Shown: positions 1-10,247 of the stretch, piece by piece | Position numbering within the stretch: position 1 is the first letter of the stretch | How the letters are laid out: every line of letters starts with the position of its first letter | Assembly: GCA_020186115.1 (NCBI GenBank) | Contig: WSYJ01000174.1 | Coordinates: 372,001-436,000 of the forward strand | Source of the DNA: Histomonas meleagridis | Lineage: Eukaryota > Parabasalia > Tritrichomonadida > Dientamoebidae | DNA length: 64,000 nucleotides | Direction of reading: 5' to 3' | The notes under the pieces: generated by a model | What the model saw: only the letters and a program-made list of their open reading frames with translations | The model's database searches: none | Told to the model about the DNA's origin: nothing | Position numbers and translations under genes: made by a program

Positions 1-505
1 TGAGTTTAAATGATATCTTGATGGTGCAAAATCAAGTGAAACACGTATTATATCCATTAAAGACATTTGTGTATGCGCTTGCTTTTGGTTGTTTTCCTTC
101 ATTTGATTAATGGTGATCTGCTTCTACCGTCCCCAATTCAAAAGTCATCTGAAAATTCAATACTGACACAAAATATCAGATGAGCGGATTTTGCAAAAGT
201 AAAACACAAAAATCAAATAATCGTTTATGCGTATCATTCTACAAATGAGTGTAAACACTGACGTAAGATCCATTAATTTTGGAAAAATGAAATTTCCAAG
301 AAATTTATCGATCGATATGTCAAAAAAAAATTTATTACACCTTTTATAACACTGTGTTTTAAAGTTAACCAGAGTGATAATGTCACCATAAGCACAGGAG
401 GGGAAAATACTTTCGAGATGTGAAAAAGAATTATCTTAAGAAACCAAATTTTGCTTTGAATACATTACATAAACCGAAAACTTGAAATGTCTTTTAACAA
501 AAATT
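1..505. other. intergenic, no gene seen
   Basis: AT-rich sequence with no convincing reading frame or RNA gene. An AACCGAAAA stretch just upstream of position 482 resembles the weak MYB-like element found before other genes here. Confidence 0.4.
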
Positions 506-988
506 ATGCTTTTTCTTCTGAATGTGCTTTGCTTTTCTGAAACATATCCACTCTTAATGGGTATGCCAAAAGAAACAATTGTTTCTACACCATCTTACTT
601 AGATGTTTCAGAAAATCTTCCAAAAAATCTTTGTATCTTTATTATTGACAAATTTGAATACCCACAAATAACTTCAATTTCACAATTATTTAATTGGGGA
701 GATGCGCTATTTATTTGTCAAAAGTTCGGGAAAGTTGTTCAATTTCCAGCTGTCGATACAAATATTTTCGATATCGTAAGTAAAATGAAAGCACAGTATT
801 CACCAAACATTATGAACATCGATACTGGAAACCAATGTCCGTGCAAAATACAAAGCTTTAAAGGAGGACTAGTAATTGTAAGAATTCCTGATAATGAGCC
901 AAATACCTTAGATGAAATTCTTCCGTATCTCCCAGAGGAAACTGGTGTTGCATTCATTGCATCGACTGACACGCACTTTCGTTATTAA
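506..988 (+). CDS. small secreted or membrane-targeted protein, unknown function
   Basis: This is a 160-residue frame. I start it at the ATG at 506 because it opens directly into a hydrophobic signal-peptide-like stretch (MLFLLNVLCFSETYP). The frame is open further upstream to a TTG at 482, which would add a lysine-containing n-region, but no ATG lies there. The rest is a globular-looking sequence with a Cys-Pro-Cys motif (CPCKIQ) and a C-terminus rich in Pro, Glu and Thr. No transmembrane segment follows, so a luminal or secreted product is likely. I do not recognise the family. An out-of-frame ATG at 488 opens a short competing frame ending near 541, which could lower translation if used. 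Downstream lies a pogo-like transposon. Confidence 0.55.
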   Translation: MLFLLNVLCFSETYPLLMGMPKETIVSTPSYLDVSENLPKNLCIFIIDKFEYPQITSISQLFNWGDALFICQKFGKVVQFPAVDTNIFDIVSKMKAQYSPNIMNIDTGNQCPCKIQSFKGGLVIVRIPDNEPNTLDEILPYLPEETGVAFIASTDTHFRY

Positions 989-1138
989 TGTATAAATAAA
1001 TTTACTTTTTTAAATTATACAAATAATATATAAACTTGAATAATCTGAACCCAGTTGTGAACAGTTTATACTTGTTCTTGAATATAATAATGAAGGAAAT
1101 AACAAATGACTTTTGTCATTTTTAGCATTTGATGACAT

Positions 1139-2577
1139 TACTGACAATTTCCGTTTGAATGGGAAAGTTAAACGTATTCTCAAGTTAAATTCGTTTTCAT
1201 TTCATTTTAGAATGGTAAAATTAATTGAAATTTGAATGCTTTACTTATATAAATCATTCAATAATTGAATATTGGAATAGAGGTTGGCGCCATATCAGTT
1301 AATGGAAAATCTCAGCATCAAATCTTGCTTTCTAAAGCCAGAAGGAAAGCAATATATAAAAGAACAAGTCACAAAAGCAAGGAACAATGGATGTAAATGG
1401 CAAGATATTTTTGATTCTTCGTCAATTCCAAAAAGTACAATTCATAGGTGGGCAAACAAGGATATGTCTCTCGAGGCTCAAAAGCAAAGACAAGTACACC
1501 CTAGAAACAGGAAGCTGCTAACTGATGAGGAGGAAAGAAGCTAGATACAATTGGAGATTGATAAAAGAGCAAATCATGAAGTAGTTTCAATCGAATAGAT
1601 AAGAGAAGCTATTGTAGAAATTACCAATGGGAGAGTTCAGAAAGCTTCTGATGGATATATCAGTAATTTTTATAAAAGGCATGGTTGGCCTAACCGAAAA
1701 ACCCAAGAAAGAAACAAAAAAGAAGTTCGAAGTACCCTAGAGCAAGAAGTGAAAGATTTTCAAGATGAAGTTTCGAATTTTGTTTCTTCCAATTCCATTC
1801 CATCATCCAGGATATTTACCATGGATGAGACGGGGTTGTGGAATGGTTCTGTTTCACAACGCACTTACGTTAACCCATTCACAATGGATTCAGGTGTTGT
1901 TTCACCTGGAGATCATAGAAGAGATACAGGTGTTGTGGCGTTATCTGTCGATGGAACCATTCATCCTTATTTCATTTTTCATTCTCCTCAAAAAACTAAG
2001 AAGGTCAATGGGAGAAGTGTTGTTGTTAAAAAAAAGTGGCGGGAATAGGCTTTGATCAACTGAACCAATGGTCGGAAGAATTTGTAAACAAATACGGAAA
2101 CCCTTCTGGAACTGTCTTGATCATGGATCGCCTAAGAGTTCACATGAATCCAAAAATTAAGAAAAACTTGGAAGGAAAGCATGTTAAGTGCCTTTATCTT
2201 CCACCACAAGGTGCAAAGCTTGCTTCTGTATGTGATAATTCTTTTTTTTCTGTTCTGAAGGCAAGAATATCAAAAATGGACACAACTACAACAGAATAGG
2301 AAAAAGAAGCATTTTTTTCACTTTGCAGAGAGTTTCCGGAAGAAATGGTTAAGAACTTTTATCATCATTGCGGATGGAATTTTGAATAAACGAAAAATCG
2401 ACATTTTGCAAAATAATTGAAGTAAATGGTTTACAAACTAATGTAGATTTGTTGATAGTGTTGTGGTTTTAAAATTCTTGAAATGTTGCTTGGCAGATCC
2501 AAAATAGTAACTCTCTTGTGCAAAAGTGACACCGGTGGAAATCTATCGTTTTTTCAACCTTAGATAAATTGTCAGTA
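1139..2577 (+). mobile_element. pogo/Tigger-like DNA transposon, probable TIR-bounded copy
   Basis: The transposase pseudogene at 1284-2390 is bracketed by an inverted repeat: TACTGACAATTT at 1139-1150 and AAATTGTCAGTA at 2566-2577. Read as TA plus CTGACAATTT...AAATTGTCAG plus TA, this fits Tc1/pogo elements, which duplicate a TA target. The element would be 1141-2575. The terminal repeat is short, so the boundary call is an inference; the transposase identity is firmer. Confidence 0.5.
1284..2390 (+). pseudogene. pogo-like (CENP-B/DDE_1) transposase, broken
   Basis: The coding potential is continuous but disrupted. An N-terminal helix-turn-helix part (SIPKSTIHRWANKDMS) is followed by stops at about 1542-1544 and 1597-1599. 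The catalytic core comes next, with the first Asp in FTMDETGLW, the second region LIMDRLRVHMN, and a third region VCDNSFFSVLK ahead of the family tail RISKMDTTTTE. A frameshift near 2040 separates the core from the second and third motifs, and another stop follows TTTTE. The final stop is at the GWNFE terminus near 2390. The order and spacing match pogo/Tigger transposases. An internally deleted relative lies at 55930-56420. Confidence 0.75.
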
Positions 2578-2915
2578 TTATTTACAACTTTTATCGAATG
2601 GGTTTTATATTCTCAGCACAAAAAGAATTTCAATTGAAATGTATCTTACCAGTTATAATTTCACAATTGTATAAGTATCAGTACTGTCTCAAATGTTTTA
2701 GAGTCATTGCTACTCAAAAATATTTTAACTATTTTCTCGAATGATGAATGTGAATATTCACTTTTTGAATCAAAACACGATAATTATCAATTCAATCAAA
2801 AATTATTTTTAAATTCGTTTTTTTTCTTCTTTTTAACATTTAAACAACAGAATTCACAAAATCATAATGTTTATCAAGTTTAATTTCTAATATCTCATCA
2901 AAAATCATTATCATT
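2578..2915. other. intergenic, nothing recognised
   Basis: AT-rich spacer between the pogo element and the 3' end of the radial spoke gene. No gene, repeat or RNA recognised. Confidence 0.4.
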
Positions 2916-4346
2916 TCATTGATCCTCTTCTTCTTCTTCCTCTTCTTCAGGTGGGTTTTTCAATCTTTCGATCTCCTTTTCCTCGTCCAAAGTAGGATCT
3001 ATAATTTCTGTCATTTTCCTTCGATATTCCTTTGCAAGCTTCGGCGGTTTCGGTGGTTGGAAGCCGTTTACAACGACTTTATTTCCATCTCCGTAATATA
3101 TCGAACACGCCTTTTTACCATCTGTTATGTTGTAAGCTCCGGGCCATCTTAAGCTTTCTGCTATGGCAAAGCTTTCACCTTCTATCACGCTCATTATCGT
3201 TTTCAAATTCCAGCAAGAATTATCTTCATCAAATCCTTCATCATTTTCGATGCTAGTGAACAACTCGACGCTTTCTTCAGGCTCGTCTTCTTCTTCTTTT
3301 ACTTCCTCTTCCTCCTCCTCTTCTTCTTCGCCATCTTCATTTATTATCTTTTTATGTCTTGGCGGCTTTGGTTGCTTTGGAGCTCTTTTATACGTCTCGC
3401 GCCCTTGCGGGAGTATGTAAGGGCGTATATGAACCCAATCGACGTTTTCGACATCAGCGCCTTCGAAATCAACATCGACAACAAGCTTTAATTGCTTTGG
3501 AGGCAGTTCTTTCTCGGACTCTTCTTCATTCTCATCATTATTTTCAGGTTCTTCGTTTTTCTCTTCTTCCTCCGAAATGTATTCCATGAAATATCCATTC
3601 GGAGCGACCATTGTTGAAGACGTAATACGAGCGATAAGAGTACGTAAATAAACATCTTCCGTAACTTCAAATGGTATAATGGAATGAATCGCTGAGCTTA
3701 AATCCCCGCTGAGTTGCCATGTAATTTGTCGAGATCGGACAATGTCACTTGGCCGTAAATCTGGAAGACGAACCCAGTCATCAAATGGCGATTTAGTGGA
3801 ATAATATACATAACGATTAACACCAACGCCAACTTCGGGTGGAACATCATATGGACCAACTGCAGGAATATCATTGGATCGGAATTCTAAACTAATGTCT
3901 GCTTCGGCTATGTACAAATTACCTTTGGGAGTGTTGAATAGGCCCCAAAAACGAACATTGGAGATTTCATCTGACTCTGCAAGTTTGATGAGTGAACACT
4001 GCAACATTAAAGACGACTCTTGACTGAGGGTAATACCAATAGAGGACCACTTGTCAAGAGTATCAAAAAATGTGGTATCAAGTTTGGAACGTGAATCGGA
4101 ATTGAGTTCTTCTAAGAGGGTAATGATAGATGTGCAACGATCAAGCTCTTCTTCAGGAACACCTGGTGATTGAGTTTTGGTTTGAACATGACGTTGCTTC
4201 CAAAGAAGAGTTGACATTGTTTCGATCGAGCCTAGTGGATCTGCTGGTTGTTCTCTTACAATAGCTTGGAGGAGATCTCCAATATGTTTCGAAAGTGTAT
4301 ATTTTCCATATTTTTGGTGCTCTAATGAAGATAATTTTTCCTGCAT
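2916..4346 (-). CDS. radial spoke head protein, RSPH4A/RSPH6A family
   Basis: A 476-residue protein from an ATG at 4346. It matches the radial spoke head family of motile axonemes (Chlamydomonas RSP4/RSP6). Recognisable blocks are FWGLFNTPKGNLYIAEADI near residue 130, GVGVNRYVYYSTK with DDWVRLPDLRPSDIVRSRQ at about 180-215, RTLIARITSSTMVAPNGYF at about 235-255, and a C-terminal part with GDGNKVVVNGFQPPKP. Two acidic low-complexity runs (around 260-285 and 340-365) and a Glu-rich C-terminus are additions. The protein should sit in the head of the radial spoke of the flagella. A TAACGG MYB-like site lies 12 bp upstream of the ATG. Family confidence is high from domain order; the exact paralogue is not decidable. 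Confidence 0.9.
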   Translation of the reverse strand: MQEKLSSLEHQKYGKYTLSKHIGDLLQAIVREQPADPLGSIETMSTLLWKQRHVQTKTQSPGVPEEELDRCTSIITLLEELNSDSRSKLDTTFFDTLDKWSSIGITLSQESSLMLQCSLIKLAESDEISNVRFWGLFNTPKGNLYIAEADISLEFRSNDIPAVGPYDVPPEVGVGVNRYVYYSTKSPFDDWVRLPDLRPSDIVRSRQITWQLSGDLSSAIHSIIPFEVTEDVYLRTLIARITSSTMVAPNGYFMEYISEEEEKNEEPENNDENEEESEKELPPKQLKLVVDVDFEGADVENVDWVHIRPYILPQGRETYKRAPKQPKPPRHKKIINEDGEEEEEEEEEVKEEEDEPEESVELFTSIENDEGFDEDNSCWNLKTIMSVIEGESFAIAESLRWPGAYNITDGKKACSIYYGDGNKVVVNGFQPPKPPKLAKEYRRKMTEIIDPTLDEEKEIERLKNPPEEEEEEEEDQ

Positions 4347-4357
4347 AATGGAAGAAG

Positions 4358-4363
4358 TAACGG
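4358..4363 (-). promoter_or_regulatory. MYB-type element before radial spoke gene
   Basis: TAACGG on the + strand, 12 bp from the start codon of the minus-strand radial spoke gene, with a further AAAACCGC at 4371. It matches the YAACGG MYB consensus and the pattern seen before other genes here. Confidence 0.4.
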
Positions 4364-4599
4364 ATTTGTCAAAACCGCAATATAGGCAGTTATATTACTA
4401 AAAATCATTTCAATACTTTATGACACTCCGATCAAAATGCATTGATTTTTGGTTTCAGAAGCAAAGCAAATCAACTTGAGTTGGTAATATAAATCTTGTT
4501 AGGTATTTTCTGACTGGAAGGTAACGTCAAAATGGCATGTTTGTTCAATGGAATTGGGAATATTAAACTTGTTAGTTTTATATTAAATAAAAAATCAAA

Positions 4600-4830
4600 T
4601 GGTATCAATGCTTAAAATGTTTTTTTAATATTTCTTTGTATTATTTGAACTTTGGTTTAATAATCTGAAATTTCAAAATAATATTTGGAAATTGTATAAT
4701 TTATTTGAAACATCACTGATGAAAAAGGTTATACAGAAATAGTCTAATTATATCTTCAACAAAAAGGAATTGATATTAATGCTATAAATATTTATTCGTT
4801 TTATTTGATATTTCAAAATAATATATGATG
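4600..4830 (+). pseudogene. solitary ankyrin-unit relic with its spacer
   Basis: About one and a half units of the same repeat that forms the large arrays. The spacer motif ATTTCAAAATAATATTTGG, then a decayed ankyrin start (GAAACATCACTGAT), GGTTATACAGAAATAGT and AAAAAGGAATTGATATTAAT are all present. A stop falls in the ankyrin part (GTCTAATTA). The rest of 4364-5550 shows no gene. A CGGCC-containing stretch at 5195-5280 resembles transposon terminal sequence elsewhere. Confidence 0.7.
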
Positions 4831-5550
4831 AAGAGTGTTGTTCAAAAAGTTGGAGATTTTATATGATAAAACAATTAATTAATTAAATTCCATGAAAGAC
4901 AGAACATTTGGATATTCAAGTTTAAAATATTACAAAAATGCAAAGTTTTTCGAAAACAATATTCAAAATAGATTATGTTCATTATGTATCAAAATTCTCA
5001 AAAGCAATTCTTAACATTTTGGTATACATATGATGAAAGTATTTGGATTGAGAATTATACTCGTGAAGGGCGTTTTTGTAGAAAAATTGTTTTTCAGTTT
5101 TTTTGTTCTAAAGATTGGATAATTGAACATTTTTAAAAAAGTAAATTTACTGTTTAACGATATTAACTGAAAGTTTTATAGAAATTTTGTCAAGCTGCCG
5201 ATAGAAACATAAAGATTCTGGCATCGTTCTCTCGAAATTGATATCGGCCAATTGAAACTTATCGGTTGTGCAGAAAAAGTTGTGTCTTTCAATTCTGAAT
5301 TATAATTTACAAAATTCAAAACCTCATTTTATTGAAATCCTTCTTTGATCATGAAGTTTTTTTGGAACTTCAGTTTTTAAAATTTTATTTTCACAAAAAA
5401 ACATTGGGAAATTTTATACGGAATGAGTAGATGAAATTATTTCCTAGATAAAAATTTTTATTCAATCATTTCTGGCTATTACTGTCAATTTTTGTTAAGT
5501 GGGAACAAAAGTGGAATTGAATTGACGATCGTTTTAATCACTTTTTCAAT

Positions 5551-5565
5551 ATAACGAAAAAACCG
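5551..5565 (+). promoter_or_regulatory. MYB-like element before IBD factor gene
   Basis: ATAACGAAAAAACCG, 22 bp before the ATG at 5588. It contains TAACGA, the core of the MYB recognition elements described in Trichomonas vaginalis promoters. Function is inferred from position and sequence only. Confidence 0.35.
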
Positions 5566-5587
5566 AAAAATTGGTTGAAGCTTCAAA

Positions 5588-6534
5588 ATGAACAAACAAC
5601 CCGAAGAACCTGCATCATCAAGGCGCTTCATGTCTCTTGGAGGTGATATGCACCTTCCGCCACAGAAAGTTGGTCAACAAAAGTTCGCGCCATCCAATTT
5701 AAATTCATCATCTTTCGTTCCAAAAGTTGAGAACCCCCTTGTAAATCAATTTCCCGACATATTTACTACATGTCCAGAGCTTCGTAAATTCCAAATGCCA
5801 TCACTATTTTCAAAATCAGAATCAAATGAAGAGCAAGATCAAAATAAAAATCAAAACAAACCAGAAGAAGTTCAACAACGAGAAGAGCCCCAACCTGTAC
5901 AAATTTCACAACCAAGACCTTTTGTTTTTCAAAGATTCCAAGTAATTCCTTTTCAATTTTTCACTGGTTTTCAACCATTTGCACCTATAATTAAGCCGTA
6001 TGTTTCCACCGGGATTTCCTCTTTTTAACAGTGGAATTTTCGGTCTTTTCGAACTCACTAACTCATAGACATGAACTTGGATTTGTACCAAAAAGCGAGT
6101 GGCCACCACAGCTATGTACTCTCCGTGACCTACAACAGATGTACTTCACACGTAGGAATGGAATCAGTCGTCGCTTTGATTTTAAACTTTACAATGCATT
6201 AAGGATCACAAAGGCATTTCCTGACGCGTACCCATACATTGGAGCAATTTGGATTGGTCAGAACATCATGAAGATACACTCACAAAGGTTTGCTGAACTC
6301 CTTGGAATTCATGCTGTTCAAGGAGGATTATTCCACAAACAAGGAAATTTCTCAAGGCATGGGTTTGTACAGGTACACAAGCAAAGTCCAGAGTCGTTGG
6401 CACTAAATATAAACTTATGGGATGTAGATGATTACAATGTAAGGTTGTTCACTGACCAGCAAAACAGATTCTCCAGAGATAAAGAATTCGACGTGTCAGA
6501 AATAGTTGGTGAGAAGCCTGACATTGTCGAGTGA
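5588..6534 (+). CDS. initiator-binding-domain (IBP39-like) transcription factor, one intron
   Basis: Two exons, 5588-5997 and 6069-6534, join in frame to give 291 residues. The N-terminal 137 residues are rich in Pro, Gln, Ser and Phe and look disordered. The C-terminal part resembles the initiator binding domain of trichomonad IBP39, a winged helix that recognises the Inr core promoter element. Typical blocks are RRFDFKLYNALRITKAFP, IGAIWIGQNIMKIH and GGLFHKQGNFSRHGFVQVH. The protein is therefore probably a nuclear DNA-binding regulator or core promoter factor. Without splicing the first frame stops at 6028 and the IBD part has no ATG. The length is shorter than IBP39 and no RNA polymerase CTD-binding domain is evident. 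Confidence 0.8.
5998..6068 (+). other. spliceosomal intron, 71 nt
   Basis: Starts GTATGT and ends ACTAACTCATAG, matching the trichomonad intron consensus in which the branch site lies directly before the 3' splice site. Removal restores one frame across the IBD gene (AAG CC|A CAT GAA). It is the only intron of this type I found in the window. Confidence 0.88.
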
Positions 6535-6625
6535 AGCTGAATTAAAATTATATTGTTGATAAATCCCTCAAAACTTAACGAGGATGATAATTTTCGGTTG
6601 AAAATTTGAATGGTGTTGTTATCAA

Positions 6626-6634
6626 AACCGTTAA
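6626..6634 (+). promoter_or_regulatory. MYB-type element
   Basis: AACCGTTAA, 68 bp upstream of the ATG at 6702. It is the same palindrome-like core seen before the Ap4A phosphorylase and reticulon-like genes. Confidence 0.4.
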
Positions 6635-6701
6635 GTAAATTTTAGAATGTCTTCAAAAGTTTATAATTTAGAAAAAGTGACTTCCGTACGTTAATAAAGA
6701 A

Positions 6702-8111
6702 ATGAACATCGGTTATAAGAAACAAAACACAATTAAAAATCTTCGAAAGAATAATAGAACTAATGAAGAGAATGTGAATAAGATCGATCCTTCGTCCGAA
6801 GCTACAGCTCAAACTTTGTCTCGTTTAATTAATGAAAATTTTCAAAATAATAATTATGATGATTCAATTGAATACATTCACCAATTATCGAATCTACTGT
6901 ATACAACAGAAATAAGGTGTATTGATTATATTAAGATAAACAATATTCCCGATATTTTATTATTTTTTCTCCAGAATGACAAAAATACAAATTTTAAAAT
7001 AATTTCACTTAATTGTATTACACTTTTAACAGCTAGGACACCCAATCTTTGTAGTGAGTTTTGTCAGCCAACGTTAATTGGCAATTTGATTACAATGTTA
7101 AGAACAGAAAAAGATCAAACACATTTAGCCAAAATAATAACCCTTATTTATAATTTACTTTGCACTAAATTTCAACCTGCTATAAACTTTTTTTTGGAAA
7201 ATATGACTTTTCCAGAACTTCGAGAAATAATTAGAGGCAAATCAAATGGAGATCTTATATCCAGCTGTTTTGATTTGTTTCAACTAATCACCCAATATCC
7301 GATTGAATCAAATGCGTGTGGTGAATTATTGGTACTCATCAAAGATTTTTCAATCACAATCGATAAAGATGATTTAACTCAATCATTTTCATATATTATA
7401 AGCCATCTTATTGAAACGAATTCTTTAAATTATGAAGCATTTGATCAACTTGGTTATTTTGATATGATAAATAATAAATTGAAAGATATGAATCAGAAAA
7501 ATATTCCTTCTTTATGTAGAATAATATCTTCCCTTTACAATAAATACAAATGTAATTATTTGTTTGATATTGATAGATTAAAATCATTAATATTTCATGA
7601 AAAAAGCATGAAAAAAGAAGATGAACAAAATGCTGTTTCTGCAGCATATGCATTTCATAGTTGTCTAAAGGTAAATCATGACTTAACAATTGAATTAATA
7701 AATGAAGATTTTATAGCCACTATAATCAAATGCTTCCAATACAGAACAATAAAATGTAAAGTTGCTATCATAAAAATTATTCATGAATTATGTTTCAATG
7801 CAACCGAAGACATGATAAAATTTTTATTGATTGATGTAAACAAAGTTTCTATCTTAACATTAGTTTCTGAAATTCTCGAAATACTAAATGAAGATGTTAT
7901 ACTTGAAGCATTGGATATAATTTATCAAATAATCCAAATTTCTGAATACAACATTGTATTCTCAGAAAGGTGCATGAATTTGTTTCTAGAAGCTTTTCCA
8001 AATAAAGGACTTTTTACATCATTTTCAACTTACGACGAAAATATTTCGCAAAAAGCTTCACTTATAGAAACATATATAACATCAAAACTCGAAGAGGAGG
8101 ATACATCATAA
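6702..8111 (+). CDS. ARM/importin-like helical repeat protein
   Basis: A 469-residue protein from the ATG at 6702. A basic, Asn-rich N-terminus (NIGYKKQNTIKNLRKNNR) is followed by continuous alpha-helical repeats of about 40 residues. The repeats have spaced Leu/Ile and Asn, for example IKINNIPDILLFFLQND, KIISLNCITLLTA and KVAIIKIIHELCFNATED. The layout resembles armadillo proteins of the importin-alpha type, including a basic stretch at the N-terminus. The canonical Trp-Asn pairs for nuclear-signal binding are not visible, so transport function is only a possibility. The C-terminus is acidic (KLEEEDTS). Confidence 0.6.
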   Translation: MNIGYKKQNTIKNLRKNNRTNEENVNKIDPSSEATAQTLSRLINENFQNNNYDDSIEYIHQLSNLLYTTEIRCIDYIKINNIPDILLFFLQNDKNTNFKIISLNCITLLTARTPNLCSEFCQPTLIGNLITMLRTEKDQTHLAKIITLIYNLLCTKFQPAINFFLENMTFPELREIIRGKSNGDLISSCFDLFQLITQYPIESNACGELLVLIKDFSITIDKDDLTQSFSYIISHLIETNSLNYEAFDQLGYFDMINNKLKDMNQKNIPSLCRIISSLYNKYKCNYLFDIDRLKSLIFHEKSMKKEDEQNAVSAAYAFHSCLKVNHDLTIELINEDFIATIIKCFQYRTIKCKVAIIKIIHELCFNATEDMIKFLLIDVNKVSILTLVSEILEILNEDVILEALDIIYQIIQISEYNIVFSERCMNLFLEAFPNKGLFTSFSTYDENISQKASLIETYITSKLEEEDTS

Positions 8112-8750
8112 AACAAAATAAAATATTATGTCAAAAGCGAAAAAATATAAATATATTAAACATAAAATTCATGAAAGCATAAATTTAATAATTAAGATTA
8201 AAATTATCTTTTAAATATATTTAAATCATAAATATATGTTAATATTACAAATTATTATGATGAATCACAGCTTTATGCATATTTGAATAGTTTACATAAA
8301 ATGGAGAATTGATCATTATGGATTTTCTCTGGCAAATACTTATCAAAATTTCAAGTATAAAAAAATGCTGGATTACATATGTTTTTAGTTTAGAATATAC
8401 TTATGATAATAAATTGAATAAAATAAAGAATTTGGTGCGTGTGAGTATTTGAGGCTCAAAATGGCAAAAATCAATAAATGGTCATATAAGAAGTAAAAAA
8501 AGATGAGTGGTTTGACTTTGTTTGTTTTGCTAATTTTTTGGAAAGCTCTCTTTTGGGCTTAAGAATGAAAATTTCTGGAACAAAAGTGGTTTCGAAAAAT
8601 TGTGCCACACTTCTTTTTTGTAAAACTTAAACTTCTCAAAAAGTTCAAACACATTTAACCGCATCTGATTTGAATACTTGTATATTCAATATTTGAATGA
8701 TTGTTTTTGGGAGATAATTTATTATTTTAGATGATATTAAATTTAGCGTT
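8112..8750. other. intergenic, nothing recognised
   Basis: AT-rich sequence between the ARM-like gene and the BspA relic. No gene or structured repeat seen. Confidence 0.4.
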
Positions 8751-9965
8751 ATGTTTTTAATGCATTTATCTCATATAGTATACTATACGAAAATGGTACC
8801 TTTATTATTTATGATTCTAATGGATTTGAAGAAGCAACTAAAAATAAAGATAATTATAACACATATTATCATCGATAGCAATGTTAGTGAAATTCCATCT
8901 GAAGTTTTTAAGGATTGGGGTTCATTATTATATGTCGAAATTGGGGAAAAGGTAAATATTATTGGTAACTTTTCTTTTGCAGGATGCGTTTCATTACATA
9001 CTGCAATAATTGGAAGTGTAACAATAATTAAAGATTCTGCATTTCGAGCCTGTACTGCATTAGAAAATTTTTCATTACCATATTCAGTCACTTCATTAGG
9101 AACATTTGCATTTGCTGAATGTAAATCATTACCAAATATTGTAATTCCATCTTCTGTTACTTCAATTGGACAATATGCATTTTATCGTTGTTATAAATTC
9201 ACAGCTATTTCAATTCCATCTTATGTTACTACAATCGAAAGTAGTTTATTTTATCAATGTAACTCACTAATGCGTATTATTATTCCATCTTCTGTTACTT
9301 CAATTGAAAAAAAATGCATTTTCTCAATGTTTCAAATTGAATTGTATATATTATTATGGTGACAAAGAACCATCAATTTCATCAGATGCCTTCACATCAG
9401 TTCCGGCAGTATATGTAATGACACCAAATTCATATGAAAGTGACAAGTTTGGATCACTTGAAGCATACAAAGGGAATACCTTTGATGGATGTTCCCCATG
9501 GCCAACTCAATCTTTTACACAATCAAATACATATTCAAATACATTTTCGCAATCAAGCACATTTTATCATTCGCAACAAGCTGATTTAACATTTATACAC
9601 TCTATAACAATTATTAATTCATTTTCAATTACAAATACAATTACAGAAACAGTTTTCATAACAAATACATTAACACTTTCTCAAATTAATCAAGAATATA
9701 CATATATAGATACACAAATCTCTTATTATGATTCAATAATTACTGAGTTTTATTCGTATTTCAGTTTTTCTTATGATAACATTTCATTGAAATAAGTAAT
9801 TTCGAAGATAATGATGATAATACTGTTGCAATAGCTGTTGGAATATGTGTTCCTGTTGCTGTAATATTAATAGTTATTTTAATTCTATTTTTAGTAATTC
9901 GTAAAAGAAAGATTAAAGAAAGCAGTGAAGGAAACTATGTTGAAGAAAAAGACACCGAACTATGA
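8751..9965 (+). pseudogene. BspA-type leucine-rich repeat surface protein, frame-broken
   Basis: The product would be a type I surface protein with TpLRR/BspA repeats (for example SLPNIVIPSSVTSIGQYAF repeated about every 23 residues). It then has a Ser/Thr-rich stalk (SNTYSNTFSQSSTFYHS and on), a hydrophobic membrane segment (VAIAVGICVPVAVILIV) and a short basic/acidic cytoplasmic tail ending DTEL. Three frame changes interrupt it. The first is near 8870-8885, where YENGTFIIYDSNGF is in another frame from the LRRs. The second is at an A8 run at 9307-9314. The third is near 9770-9800, before the membrane segment. BspA-like proteins are a large trichomonad surface family linked to adhesion. The breaks could be real decay or, for the A8 run, a sequencing error. 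Confidence 0.8.
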
Positions 9966-10247
9966 GAAATTTTATGAATAAACATTAGCTCTCATTTCGC
10001 TATAGACATTTTTAGAGTTTAGATTTTGAGATGAGGTTAGTTACATCTAAACAATCGAAACTTTTAGATATCAATTTGACATCCAGATTCTTTTCGTACA
10101 AATTTAACTTTAAAAACGAAGTTTAAACATGATCAAATTACACTACATTAACACAGATTGGATTTATAGGGCCAAAAACTTATAAGTATGAAAAATATGA
10201 ATTGTGTAGATGTAATATTTTATTATAAAGTTTAATGTTTATTTACT

